A stretch of 64,000 bases of DNA, taken from NCBI GenBank assembly GCA_028751875.1, contig CM054158.1, positions 6,261,949 through 6,325,948 on the forward strand. The letters are read 5' to 3'. The notes under the pieces are model-generated. The model was not told the origin of the DNA, ran no database searches, and was given only the letters and a program-made list of their open reading frames with translations. This document shows positions 31,040 through 43,039 of the stretch, in pieces (the first letter of the stretch is position 1; each line of letters starts with the position of its first letter). The translations under genes were made by a program, and so were the position numbers. The stretch comes from Rapana venosa (taxonomy: Eukaryota; Mollusca; Gastropoda; Neogastropoda; Muricidae).

Positions 31040-32829
31040 ATTCAGTTGTTTATTCATACAGGCCATATCTCTTCTCTCAGACAAGGGAATATCTATCAGT
31101 CAAATAAAACAAATGAAAAACCCAATATCAAGACACATAAATCTTTTAAATACTTTAGTTTTAACAGATCCCTCTTTAATAAAATAAAAAAATTAATAAA
31201 TTTTTAAAAACCTACATTGGTGACATTAAGTGATTAACAGTGTGAACTGAAACTGATCAGATAATTTGCAGAATACTGCTCCGAGACTGCTAAGTTCCTT
31301 ATGGACTGGGGGTGAGGGTGAAGATTTTCACACCGTCTTAGAAGTTTACTTTGGATTATGATACATAAAGACCTGCCAGTGCCCTCATCCTACCTGCTCT
31401 GTGTATGAAAGAGAAAGACAGCAGTGTGTGTGTGTGTGCATGTGCGTGCATGCATACATGGTTACGTAAGTGTGTGTTTGTGTGTATCCATGTATGTTTG
31501 AAAACTGATGTGTTTACATATATGCACTAAAAATCAATCACGGATGCACAGTAAAATTTCCACAACTTATATACTAGACAGTTGCAGAAACATGGAAACG
31601 GCCAACACAGGCACAGACACACACAATATGGTACAACTACAAATCTATATCAAGCTTGAGAAAACCATCTGCTGGGTGACGGGTTTTGTTATTGTTTTTG
31701 TTGTTATTTTGTTTTGTTTTTTTAGCTGTTGTGGCATAGTAGATAAATAAGTGGAATATTTCAAAGGCTGTGTCAACTCTTTTAGAGAACTGTTCAACAG
31801 GACTTCAGTTTACACTAGCACCCAAGGCCTTGAATGGATTCTATAAACATGCATGAAACTTAGAATTTCATTAAAAAAATTATTTTTAAAAAAAAGATAT
31901 GCTGTCCCATTTCATCTTTGGCAAACAGACAAGACTATCTTGTCTTAACGACCAGGTCAGGTATTCACAATTCATTTCAAGCTTTGCTTTCAACCTGCAA
32001 TGTATATATTAAAAACAAATTTATTCTGTAATTTTTTTAAAAATTTGGGGGGGATGGGGGGTGGTTTGGGGTTTTTGTTTGTTTGTTCAGCAAATAAATT
32101 GGTGAAGCAGAAAATATCATCAAAGCTTTTGAAATGCAAGAATTAGCTATGCAATGTAAAAACTTATGCATTTTGTAACATTTTTCTTTCCCTTGACCTT
32201 TATTTAACATGCTAGTTTACACACTGCAAATATACAAGTTTGAACAAAAAACATTCACAAATCTGCTTGTGAAACTTGCAGTGCAATACAATGATTTTGC
32301 ACTTTCCCCCTTCCTTTCCTCAAGGATGATTCGCAAAGTCACATCAAAGTCGGATGCGCTGGGCCTGACTTTGTCAGGTGTTTAACAGCAGCATGACACA
32401 TTTTCACTCATAACAGATCACACAATTGCTGCCTGAGCATTTGATGAAGAAAAAGTCTTGCAAAGTTAGAAATGACTCTCTCTACGTCAGCTGTAATATG
32501 TCAGCTGTAAGAGTTACGGAAGGAAAGTAAAAAGTTACTACATTGGAGCCAAACGAGACTCTAATATGGCAGTTTAAAGAAAATCCCACTTGAAGTTTTC
32601 AAATGACAGCAAAAAGTGCTTCCATGGTGGCAAAATCCACACTGGTTTCAGTTCTGGTAGTAATGTACACATGCTATTAACAGTATCAAAACCTTATTAA
32701 GCAGAAAATACTTAAAACATGTTTATAACAAAAAAAGGTCATTTCTTGCATGAAAACTGCCTTGCTATGGTGGTTCAAAATTTGAGGTGAACCAGTAAAC
32801 CTACAGAAAGTCTGCTAAGGCGTACACTT

Positions 32830-33115
32830 TTTTTTCTAACCTCCCCCTAAAGGCGGCTCAGGCTAGAGATGAGCACCTTTCTTTTCAACAGCTATGGCCT
32901 AGCTTACAAATACATTACAGGTCATACCTGGCTCTGCTAGTTTGAGGCACAGCGGACTACCACCCCCCTAACCAGCTCTAGCATGACTGTAACATCATCT
33001 CTTATCTGAAGAGCAGAGACTTGCCTAAGTCAAGAGCGCCACATTAGCTTGCCCCTTTCTCTCTCTTATTCCTGTACTCTAAGAGGCAGAGAAGGTCAGA
33101 AGGTGAACACGTTAT
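32830..33115. other. Possible diverged SINE-C-like repeat
   Basis: Contains CTCTAAGAGGCAGAGAAGG near 33078 and other short blocks reminiscent of SINE-C (CCTAAAGAGGCAGATACCC at 15431), with moderate GC. The similarity is patchy. Confidence 0.25.
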
Positions 33116-33554
33116 TCAGCTGTGGCTCCTATTCCAAACCTATAAGTAGTCTTGCTCTGTGCCAAACCAGTTTTTTTCCCTTTATCTCTACAATGACATA
33201 ATATCACACCTCCAGGCTTAGAGCTATTGATCAGACCATGAAAAGACACAAGATGCACACAAAAAACCAAAAAAAACCACAATTTGGAGATATTCTGGTC
33301 TGGCATTGAATTATAGATACACAAATAAAAACTATACTACCCAGCAAATATTCACCATACCTAAAAGAAGCCGTAATACTAGTAGAAAAAGAAAGGGTGG
33401 ACAGTATCACTGAATGGACATGAAAAAGCTTTGCCAAGATCCAGGCACATGACTGGCACACATATGGACTTTTTTTATGGAGAGGTCATGTTTTTGTCAG
33501 GCCACTCTCAGCGACAGGCCTAATGTAGTGCAGTGTAGTGTTTTTTATTTTTTT

Positions 33555-33885
33555 TATTTCTTCTTTTATTTTGAGGATAATGAAATAAGCACTGATGCGC
33601 TTTTTTTCATCCAGTCCCCGTGTGTATGCAGTTTTGTAAATTTTGTCATCCGTTTCCACCAGCACACAATTCTGAAAAGTGGAATGGATTTTAATGTGTG
33701 TGCAAGATGTTCTGCATGTGTTTACACAAGGGACCTCAGTTTATAGCCTCATCCGAAGGACTTTTGGGGAGAGTGGAGTCGGCACTGATGTGTTAACTCC
33801 AGAGGAAAAATCCTCTTGAATGAGATTCAAACCCGGGTCAGCAGATCATGAATACATCACTCTAACCACCAGGCTATCCCATGTA
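33555..33885 (-). mobile_element. SINE-A, full-length copy
   Basis: On the minus strand it runs from GGGATAGCCTGGTGGTTAG (A box) and CCCGGGTTTGAATCTC (B box) through the GTTAACACATCAGTGCCG and TCGGATGAGGCTATAAACTG blocks to the ATTATCCTCAAAATAAAAG end. It lies about 200 bp from the RING exon, inside intron 1. Confidence 0.85.
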
Positions 33886-34009
33886 GTGTGGTGTGTGAGC
33901 ACTGTCTGAGCACAAACTCGGTGCATCCTCTAAAGGAGCAGCAACAAACAAAACTAACAGCAGAAAGACAAACCGACAACAAGAAAAAGAAAAAAACAGT
34001 TACAGGAGA

Positions 34010-34017
34010 CACACACA

Positions 34018-34069
<52 letters not shown>

Positions 34070-34075
34070 CACACC
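34010..34075. repeat. (CA)n microsatellite beside the RING exon
   Basis: CA array ending about 15 bp from the donor site of coding exon 1 on the minus strand, where it reads (TG)n downstream of GTGAGG. Confidence 0.95.
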
Positions 34076-34090
34076 ACCACCACCCCTCAC

Positions 34091-34374
34091 CTGCGCACTA
34101 AGATGCTGGACAGCTGGCACTCCTTCAGCGACAAGGTCTTGCGGTCAATGGGACACTGCCGCTGGATGCGCAAGTAATTCCTCAGGCAGCGTGCGCAGAA
34201 GGTGTGACCGCAGCGCGTGTCCAGGGGGCTGACCAAGGGCTGCAGGCAGATCTGACACATCAGGTCCTCGTCTACCGCCTGATAGTAGTCATACAGGTGG
34301 GTGCCTTGCGGCTCATGCAGCTGGCCGCACGATGGGCATACCGTGGCATCCCAGGAAGAGTGTGGGAGAGACAT
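34091..34374 (-). CDS. LNX-like gene, coding exon 1 (start and RING finger)
   Basis: A 284-bp minus-strand exon encoding residues 1-94 plus two bases. The RING domain recruits ubiquitin-loaded E2 enzymes. Its ligands are C40-x2-C43-x11-C55-x1-H57-x2-C60-x2-C63-x10-C74-x2-D77, a C3HC3D arrangement with aspartate as the last ligand, as in LNX and TRAF proteins. Upstream, VCPSCGQLHE with a C13-x2-C16 pair and the following HLYDYYQAVDEDLMCQICLQ match the LNX N-terminus. The first in-frame ATG (34374) has AACC before it, a favourable context with A at -3. The frame stays open upstream without an ATG for about 19 codons. The donor is GTGCGCAG followed by GTGAGG. Length and motifs are intact. Confidence 0.92.
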
Positions 34375-34990
34375 GGTTCTCTCCTTCTCCTTTTTTCGCC
34401 CCAGACTGCTGGTGTAGTTATAACTTCCCACGGAAAAAAAAAAATTTTCAAACCAACATATTCTCTCCAGCTGATATGTATGCAGAGGAAATTCAAACGG
34501 TAAACATTTTTACATCATCAGTCTTATTATGTCTTAGTACAAAAAGTATCAGTTCTCGTTATATCAACCAGTCCAAGTGTCTGTTTCTGTTTCTTTGCAT
34601 TATAAATCTCAATCATTTTACTAAACTGTTAGTTTTCAATACTGTCCGTACTTCAGACTTCATTTAGCGCATTCAAGGTCAAGTGACAAAACATCCACTG
34701 GAACCAAACACTCCACATTCTCAAAAACCCAAGAAACTGTTCTGGATGTAGTGACAACTTCCTGTCCAATTGGACACTACACTGTTATCTGTCACATTGT
34801 GTGGCCGTATACGAAACACCCACATAAAGTAGAACAGACTGGCCAGGCTTGAGGCTTGATGACATTCTCCGCGAACTCTCACACAAGATTATCAAGTCAT
34901 CGTGGATGTCGCTGCCCTGGCCGATGGTGATGATTCTTCTGCAAAATAGACAATCAGGAGCACAATGTTACTGCAGGTGAGAAACTACAT
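34375..34990. other. Upstream of RING exon; possible 5' UTR or promoter
   Basis: On the minus strand an acceptor-like TTCCGTGGGAAG or ACACCAGCAG precedes the ATG by 30-50 bases after a T-rich run, so an upstream noncoding exon is possible. A splice-like TATTTTGCAG with a moderately GC-rich segment follows at about 34943-34840. I see no TATA box or clear core promoter. Confidence 0.3.
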
Positions 34991-35097
34991 TATGCATGTA
35001 TGCATCATGTGCACATGCATGCACACACATACCTCCCCCCCCCCCCCCCTCAAAATACAGTTGTGAAATTTATGCTATGTGCACACATATAATGCGA

Positions 35098-35100
35098 GGT

Positions 35101-35131
<31 letters not shown>

Positions 35132-35632
35132 TGGTTATATGTTCAGCATCTGGGAAAAGAACTGAGCATCTTACAGGGCTCACAAAGCAGCTGCTGTCAA
35201 ATCATTCTAGCTACTATTCTAGGGTAATTTTCAGTATCATTTTTAGAATCTGACTTGATGCTCTCAAGACAAAATATTGTAAAATGTAAAATATATTTGT
35301 GGCCAAAAGTTCAGTTTGAGCGATATTTTATTCAGGTGTCAAATGTTCCAGTTTCTTCCAAAATGTTTCCAAGATTCGAAATATTCTCGAGAAACATTTC
35401 AGGAACTGAAGTCAGATCAGTTTCTTTTCACTGAAATTGCACAATCCCTTGAACACAGTCCTGTGTTCAGGTTTATAAAATGACTGGTTAAAAAATGGAT
35501 TTTGAGAATTTTGTTTTGTATTGTTGGTTTATTTGTTTATACTTATCTGTACATACAATTTTTTCTGAATAAATTCTATCATTCTGATGTCAAGCAGTTA
35601 GTATTTTTATACACATACATATGCACACACTT

Positions 35633-35670
<38 letters not shown>
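35098..35670. repeat. (CA)n tracts
   Basis: CA arrays at about 35100-35128 and 35634-35669, the second directly abutting the SINE-A head. The sequence between them is AT-rich with no recognised feature. Confidence 0.85.
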
Positions 35671-35672
<2 letters not shown>

Positions 35673-36010
35673 AGGACAGGATAGCCTAGTGGTTAAAACA
35701 TTGCGTTCGCAATCTGACGACCCGGGTTCAATTCCTCTTCAAGGGATATTTTCTCCTGGAGTTAACATCAGTGCAGACTCCACTCTCCCCAAAAGTCCCT
35801 CGGATGAGACTATAAACCGAGGCCCCGTGTGTGAATACACGCAGAACATCTTGCGAACACGTTAAATCCTGTTCCGCTTTTCGTAAGAGTAGGCCATTGT
35901 GTGCCGGTGCGAACAGATGACAAAATTCACAAAACTGCATACACACGGGGACTGGATGTACAAAAGCAATAAGTGCTTATTCCATTATCCTTGATAAAAA
36001 AAAAGAATTA
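35671..36010 (+). mobile_element. SINE-A, full-length copy
   Basis: A box GATAGCCTAGTGGTTAAAAC and B box CCCGGGTTCAATTCC at about 35679-35737, then all body blocks and the CCATTATCCTTGATAAAAAA end with an AAATAAAT tail. This is the best-preserved copy in the window. Confidence 0.87.
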
Positions 36011-36024
36011 AATAAATAAATTAA

Positions 36025-36940
36025 ATAAAACAAATAATGGTACAATAACCTTAGTGTTAAAAACAAGAAGTCTTTAGAGAAATGTTAGAATCTGCTCAAA
36101 AATAATTGGAGAAGAACAGAAAGACCTCAAGTTGTTCTGCAATAAGCAGCTTGTACACAAAGCAACTGCCATCTTGGCTGATTCTTCCCATGCTATGTCT
36201 TCGGAATTTCATTTGTTGCCTTCAGGACACCGTTTTTGGTGTTCCAACAGCAAAACAAACAGGAAAATAAATTCTTTTGTTCCACATTCAAATTCTAAAT
36301 TCACAACAGCACTGGCCAAACAGTTTTATATCCTCTGATATACCTCCCTGATTGTCATTGTGTGTGTGCTCTCATGAAAATAAGTACTTGTTTATCTTAT
36401 TTTTGGCTTTTTAACTGATTTTTTAAATTTTGTGTGTGTGTATAACTAGTTTATGTCTTTACTAGTCAATGGTCCTTATGGTGTGTGTGTGAGTGCGTGC
36501 ATGCGTGTGTATACAAGTTTATGTCTTAACTAGTCAATGGTCTTTATAAAATTGTATTCATATATTGGTGTGTGTAGGTGTGTGTATTTGGGTAAGCGCA
36601 CACATGTGTGCATGTGTGCCAGAGTGCATGCGGGCACAGGTAAAAAGTAAGTTTATATGTCTTTTCCAATCAATGGTTTTTATAACATTGTATCCCTACA
36701 TTGGTGTGTGTATACATGTGTGTGTGTATGCAATGCGCATGCATGTGTGTGTGTATGCAATGCGCATGCGTGCATGTGTGTGTGAGATACTTTTATTTGA
36801 AGTTATCTTGGAATGTTCATACCAATATGAAATGTAGCTTTCTTGTGTCTTTCACGATAATTATATGTATCAATGAACCTGTCAGTATTGTAATTGCCCT
36901 TCATGGGATGATTAAAGTGTTTTGGACTTGACTTGACTTG
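36025..36940 (+). mobile_element. (TTGAC)n-tailed LINE, 3' fragment
   Basis: Starts at the segment AACCTTAGTGTTAAAAACAA, which matches 51030-51170 of the larger copy (NDLSVKNKNSLRRIVRIC, here frameshifted). It continues through (GT)n-interrupted 3' UTR with the repeated GTTTATGTCTT...CAATGGT...TTTATAA motif. It ends in ATTAAAGTGTTTTGGACTTG and a (TTGAC)n tail at about 36925-36941. It retains no intact coding capacity. Confidence 0.82.
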
Positions 36941-36984
36941 ACATGGATACACACACACAAAATTAAAAATCTAGTTGTGAAATT

Positions 36985-37085
36985 TACATACACAGAAACT
37001 GATAAAATTTACAAAACTGCATACACCGGGGACTGGATATACAAAAAGCACATGAGTGATTATTCCATTATCCTTGAAACAAAAA
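36985..37085 (+). mobile_element. SINE-A 3' end fragment
   Basis: About 100 bp beginning at TTTACAAAACTGCATACACC and ending ATTATCCTTGAAACAAAAAG. Only the 3' end is present. Confidence 0.75.
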
Positions 37086-37454
37086 GAAAAAGAAAAAAAA
37101 GAAAACATACACACACACATGCCCACTTCAAAATTCAGCTGAGTAAAAGTAATATGATTCATGGCAGATAAGTTGTAATACAACACTAAAGTCTATAAAG
37201 CAATAACCTTTGTAACTTTGTTTTCCAGCAGGTTTATAAATATCTCTCTAGCTTGTCATACTCTACGCTTTATGATCAATATTCTTTTGTTCTACATTCT
37301 TAAATTGTTCTCTCAGTTGCATTTAACTTTGTAAATTCCATGAAGAAAAGTGGAAACCTAAGGAAAAAATTATTTGAAATATATGACAAGCTTTTTTGTC
37401 CTCCAAAATTCACTTGATTTTGCAAGTGTGCACACATGCATGTGCACACAAGTG

Positions 37455-37456
37455 TG

Positions 37457-37489
<33 letters not shown>

Positions 37490-37517
37490 TGCGTGCGTGT
37501 GTGTGTGTGCGTGCGTG

Positions 37518-37549
<32 letters not shown>

Positions 37550-37625
37550 CGCGTGTGTGTGTGCATGTGTGTGTGCGTGTGTGTGTGCATGTGTGCGTGC
37601 GTGTGTGAGCATGTGTGTGCATGCA
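37455..37625. repeat. (GT)n/(GC) microsatellite
   Basis: Interrupted GT array with GCGT and GCAT variants. Overlapping frames on both strands are artefacts. Confidence 0.95.
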
Positions 37626-37684
37626 TGTTTGCATACCTGCCTATGCAAGTGGTTGTTTCCATTTGGGGGTGCAGGTTAGGGTGG

Positions 37685-37955
37685 GATGGGGATAGTCTAG
37701 TGGTTACAGCATTGAGCTTGTGATCCCAAGGCCAGATTCAAGCCACCACCGAGGCATCTGTTCAAGGTGATTTTGTACCAACTCCACTCCCGTGCAAGTC
37801 ATTCAAATGACACTATTAATACAAGGTCCCTTGTGCAAATGCATGCAACACATCTTGCGCACACATTAAAAACTTATTCTGTCTTTCAGAACAGTAGGCC
37901 ATTTCATGCTGGTAGGAGCAGATCACAAAAATGTAAAAGCACATGCACACTAACT
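37685..37955 (+). mobile_element. SINE-A, diverged copy
   Basis: The GATAGTCTAGTGGTTACAG head is recognisable and the B box is degenerate. The CATCTTGCGCACACATTAAA and AGTAGGCCATTTCATGCTGG body blocks are present, but the 3' tail is replaced after about 37945. Confidence 0.7.
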
Positions 37956-39229
37956 AGTGTTGTGTTCAGACATCATCCCTGAAGACAGAATGTGGGCAAC
38001 TACACCTATTCCAGGTAATTCTCCACAGTTGAGAATTAAAAACAATACTGCTGAAAAAACAGAAATGCCTGTTCTGTAGCAATCAGCATTTCCATCCCAG
38101 TTTTTAAAAAGGAAAAATTCTGTATCTGTTCTGGATGAGTGAAACTGGCAAATTTTTGCCACTTTTCATTATTTTCTCTCTTCTTAAAAGCAGTCTGAAA
38201 CATCTGAAAATCTTGCGCAACCAAAGGTATGATGACTGCACCAGCGCACTAATTATTTAGTGTAATGATAAAACACTTAACAGAAACAAAAATATTATCC
38301 ATTTGACTGCAGCAATCAACATCATAATGAAAAAAAAATCATACATACCACAGTATCTTATCACCAGTAATCTCTTACCTCTGAGGGTTAATTAAAATTT
38401 TCCAGGAATCTATACAGCTCTTTTCTATTTTTAGCAACTCACCCCATCGGGAGTCCTAGGCCATTTTCCTGCATAAATGCTGCCATCTCACACTTTCAAA
38501 TCCTGTTAACAACAGTTACTCATTTCTTTTGATTTGATTGTTTCTTTCCAGTCTCCATGCTTTACACAAATCACACCATCTCTCGCTGTCTTCAAAATCC
38601 ATTAGAAACAAAGAACTTGAGGATCAAGGTACACGACTATCACCTTTCTGTGAACAAGCACAATTTCTCTCCCTTGATCACAACTGCCTTTCTGAGTTTC
38701 AACACAAAAGCCGAACACACCCAACACAATACATTCCACAATTCAAAAGCACTGATGAATCCTGAAAAGAAAATGTCAGAAATTTGACAGCATGGAACAA
38801 TATCAGATCTTCACACAACAGCTAAAGAGGCCCATGAGCAGGTCACAGGAAGCAACCCAGTGAGAGTGTTACAACTGTGCAGTCCAGGTATTGATTTTTC
38901 CACCCCCATGAATGTTTCTGCCTCTGACACAAAGACTGACTGACTGAGGCCCACTGTGACAGCTGACTGCTACACATGCATTTCAGCTGGGACAGAAATC
39001 GTCCTTGCATCAATGCTAAATATAGCAGGACTGCATTTTTTTGGGGGGGTTGGGGAGGGGGGGGGGAAGAGAAGGTGTCCTTTTTAAAATAGACCTCACC
39101 TCAGCCCCAGTCAGCAAATAAATGATTATGATGGGAAAACAAAACCACATCCACAACAAAGAAATGAACAGATGCTGGGAAGAACTAATCCAGTCAAGCC
39201 CACAGTTTTGAGTCTGAACAATTTCTTTC
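37956..39229. other. No gene seen
   Basis: AT-rich sequence upstream of the RING exon (minus-strand sense). One small splice-bounded segment on the minus strand (about 38483-38441; acceptor TATGCAG, donor GATGGG-GTGAGT) is noted among the rejected items. Confidence 0.5.
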
Positions 39230-39345
39230 TTTTTTCCTTTTTCTGTTCCAGGGCTAGAGCTCTGATGTTTACCAATGGTGAGATTTTTGTGTATGTAACT
39301 GTTTTTCCCACCATTAAGGTAGCTGTATTCCAACTTCGGGGATGA
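39230..39345 (-). mobile_element. SINE-D 3' fragment
   Basis: Minus strand: GGAATACAGCTACCTTAATG, GTGGGAAAAACAG, ATCTCACCATTGGTAAAC and AGAGCTCTAGCCCTGGAAC, then A-rich. Closest in sequence to the copy at 14928. Confidence 0.7.
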
Positions 39346-40158
39346 ACAATTTATAATTATACTGTTGAAACAACATGTTTATTATTACCACTTCACCTGC
39401 AACAACAGCAGCAGACATTATTACACTGCAATCAATGACACATACATATTGCATCATTCACATTTATGGCATTCCATAGATATAAACCTGAGACTCACTC
39501 CTCTTCTGCCTTGCAATTTGCACTAAAAGCTTCACCTGTCTCAGTGTTTGTTGATCTGTAATCTCCTTTCCCTCAAATCTGTCAATTTCTTACCACACTC
39601 CAAATCCACCACCTAGCCCTTTTACCTCACCCCTAATTTCCTCTTCAGAGATACAGAAAATAATCTCTGGAAAGCTGACTTCTACTTCTAGTTCTATTGA
39701 GTTGACTCTGGTTGTACCATCTGCTATTTGCGCTATTTGAAGTATTTCTCCTTCTCATAGATACAGCCTAAATCAAGGCATGAATCCTAAAATATTTTCA
39801 CCGAGAAACAAGATCTTTCTTCCCCAGTTAGCTGGTTAGTTTTTGATAAGTCAAATCATGATCTAGTACACTTTCCATTTAACCTGTTTCTGAAAAAACA
39901 AATCATAAATCATAATGTGATATATTCAAAATTATATACCTCATGAGTGCCAAGCTTATCGACACTCCTTTCTGAAGTTAGTGGGAGAACAAAAAATCAT
40001 ATATGTTGTGTGTGTGTGTGTGTGCACGCGCGTGTGTGTGTGTCTGTGTGTGCCTGTGTGTGTGTGAGAGAGCTAGTTAGGGTGTTTTTTTTCAAACATT
40101 TTAATAATTTTTTTTATGTTACATAGTTACACAAAATACAAAACATATAAATGATTTT

Positions 40159-40160
<2 letters not shown>
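39346..40160. other. No gene seen
   Basis: AT-rich sequence with a (GT)n tract at about 40008-40065. Nothing recognised on either strand. Confidence 0.5.

Positions 40161-40162
<2 letters not shown>

Positions 40163-40226
<64 letters not shown>
40163..40226. repeat. (GA)n microsatellite abutting a retroelement-like end
   Basis: GA array directly followed by ATGATTTATTGTGG. On the minus strand this reads AATAAATCAT followed by (CT)n, like the end of the zinc-knuckle LINE at 57388. Confidence 0.85.
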
Positions 40227-40904
40227 TGATTTATTGTGGTAAGCTTACTAGCCCATTCACAAGGGGATAGTGGGAAGATGACTGGACACCAACACATGTA
40301 TGTATATTAATAACCAATAGGTAAAAACAATTCACAACTGCCTCAAATAATCATCATGACATGGATTCTATATCATGGTTTCACAGCTGCAACCAACACT
40401 GGTACATTGTAAACTATAATTATTATATTTTAAGCTGGGCAAGAAACAATGGACAGAATTTATTTCTGCTAAAGCTTTACCAGCTATTCAGCAGGACCTC
40501 ACATACTCAATGATGAAAGTATTTTTGTTTTGACAATTTATGACATGTGTAAAACCAACTGTGATACCAGGGGTTTAACGAAGAAACCACATCAGCACAA
40601 TTTAGCCTATGTGTAAGACTAAGAGGACTTGGCAACTTAGGGCCTATTGAAGAGCGCAGCGAGTTAACTACAATAGAAGACTACATAAGATGTGAAAATG
40701 CTGTAAAGATGCTTCCTGGGTCTTTCCTTGAGAGGATGAGAGAATTGATTGCCTTTGTTACAGGTACACATTGACATTGTCTTCGAGTCCTTGCCATGAG
40801 AAATAAGAAGAAAGGAGATGAAACTTGATAGAACGAAGAAGAGAGGAGATAACAGGAAGCTCAGAGAGAGAGAGTAAGAGAGTGAGAGAGAGAGAGAGAG
40901 AACT

Positions 40905-41328
40905 CAAACTCGAATGATTTATTCACAAAAAGACCACTGGCCCATACATGAAGGGGTTTGCTGAACTGCTTAGTATTTTGGTGGGGGTAAAAGCAATAGT
41001 AACGACAAAATGTTACTGTATAACAAAAACTTTACTACAAAAATATGATTTAGGATAACAATATCTCTCTTATTCTGAAAGCTTTACACAAATATAAAGT
41101 GAGGCTGTGCACAACATCAGGATGTCTTGATGCCAGGAGTAAACAGAATCTAAATAAATTAGGCTGTCTACTATATTTAACAGGGATGTAATTCTGCCTA
41201 ACATGCTCTGATACTGGACAGCACAACACAAAATGTACTTCATCCTCTGGTGCTTGCTTACATAATGGGCATAGCAGCCTGAGGTCATCAATATCATGTT
41301 CTCTGTATCTGAATTTATGAGAGAGAGA
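40905..41328 (-). mobile_element. Zinc-knuckle LINE, antisense 3' copy
   Basis: On the minus strand it matches the 3' part of the 56-kb copy: the finger region (GGCTGCTATGCCCATTATG, then GCAAGCACCAGAGGATGAAG), the TTTAGATTCTGTTTACTCC segment and the ORF end. The 3' UTR (TATGGGCCAGTGGTC) ends in GAATAAATCATTCGAGTTTG and a (CT)n array at about 40868-40904. It encodes a frameshifted fragment only. Confidence 0.8.
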
Positions 41329-41703
41329 GGGGGAGACAGAGAGACAGAGAGAGAGACAGAGAGAGCATTAATATGGGGAAAAAACCTTTCCACATTTAAC
41401 ACTGCTACCAACAAGGTGAGGAAAACAACTACAACCACCACCACCACAACAACAGGTACTAGCATAAATTGAAATATATGAAGAAGAAAACAACACTGTT
41501 ATCAAAATGATTATTAACATAAAATTACACAATGTAACATAGAAACCAAAAGCACTCAAGACACCTACACACACAATATCATTTGTAAAAGGAGGGAAAG
41601 AAAGAGAAAAGGGAGGGGAATGTTTACAGAAAAATACATGTTGGAATTCACAGCAGCTGAGAGCACAATCTGCGACAAGGAAACCATGTCACTTAAAATT
41701 CAT

Positions 41704-41804
<101 letters not shown>

Positions 41805-41929
41805 CTTGAATCAAAATCTGAATGTTTAAAAAAGCATCATGCGCTTGTCTGAGAGATAATATGAGTCAGTGTGTGTGTGTGCATGTGTGTGTGTGCGCGC
41901 ACCCTTTTAATATTGCTGTGGGCACAAAT

Positions 41930-41987
41930 ATATATATATATAATAATAATATATAATAATATATAATATATAATATACGCACTATAT
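41930..41987. repeat. (TA)n-rich tract
   Basis: TATATA and TAATATA repeats over about 58 bp. Confidence 0.8.
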
Positions 41988-42665
41988 AGTGTTACTGTTA
42001 GTGTGTGAACCAGTCAGTTACACCCCAACAAGGTCTGGCCAGTGAGCCATCTTTCAGTTTCCTGAAAAGAAGTCCCATCTGTTTGACAATTGTTACATGC
42101 TAATCCAACCTTCCTATCTTGAAATGACATACCCATCATGCAATCTGCTATCTATCCTGAGAGAAATGAGCTACGAGCGCTTTGACTTGCTCTTAAAAAC
42201 ATACTTAGTATTACTATCAGAATTACTGCCTGTATGCAAGCTTCAATGCTATGCACCATTGAGTGATTGACCCCTATGGAGTTGAAAAAAGAAACGCGGA
42301 AAAAAAATCACAAAATCACAACACTAGAATAAAAAATCAAATATCAAAGTTCACTTTCTTCATAGACAGTCATCATGCACACATTAGCTGTAGCAGTTCA
42401 CAGACTTTCAGCAACTGTTTTTTGATATTTTGACACAGTTTGTGAGTTACCAATATTTACTATTCTGAGCATAATTTTCTAAATGGTCTTGGAACTCTTG
42501 TTTAAAAAGTTAAATAGATTTTTTAGGGCCCTCTAGTAAATTAAAGGGTGTACTCCTTTCCATTAGTCCTATCTCCACCACCCCTTTCCCCCTTCTTGTA
42601 CTAAGAACACTAGCTTTCAAACTTAAATTTTTTTATTTTTTGGTTTTTTATTTTTTTTTATTTTA
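41988..42665. other. No gene seen
   Basis: AT-rich sequence without recognised coding, RNA or repeat content. Confidence 0.5.
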
Positions 42666-42667
42666 TT

Positions 42668-42800
42668 ACACTGCATCCTCAATGTTGAAATGTGACTACC
42701 TTAATGGTGGGCAAAAACAGCTGCATAATTTAAGCAAGGATCTCCCATTTACAATGCTCTTAGCACTAACGAGAAACAAAAACACAAAAAAGGACCCATT
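42668..42800 (+). mobile_element. SINE-D 3' fragment
   Basis: GAAATGTGACTACCTTAATG, GTGGGCAAAAACAGCTGC, then a diverged TCTCCCATTTACAATGCTC and AGCACTAACGAGAAACAAAA end. A long poly-G run (43010-43034) occurs 200 bp downstream. Confidence 0.65.
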
Positions 42801-43039
42801 TTATTCAGCATGTAAAGTGACAGCATGTACTGATGTAGGTACTGCTAGGTAAGAAGTATTATTTATAAAACTTTTTTTTTAAGCTTGCAAAATGGATCAA
42901 CAATTAGAAGAAAATGCCTACTTTGACTTGACATCTGTTAGCCAGGCCAATATTTTACAATTTGGGTTTTTTCTCTGTATCGTTTTTTTTCCCCCAATAC
43001 CTAAATTTAGGGGGGGGGGGGGGGGGGGGGGGGGCGCAA

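Noticed and set aside
34840..34943. Open minus-strand segment after a TATTTTGCAG acceptor upstream of the RING exon
   Set aside because: No in-frame join to the RING exon and no recognisable protein. At most a 5' UTR exon.
38441..38483. Micro-exon-like segment on the minus strand (TATGCAG acceptor, 26 bases, GTGAGT donor)
   Set aside because: Joining it to the 44201 segment gives a frame that still needs a poor purine-rich acceptor before the RING ATG. Too short for independent support.
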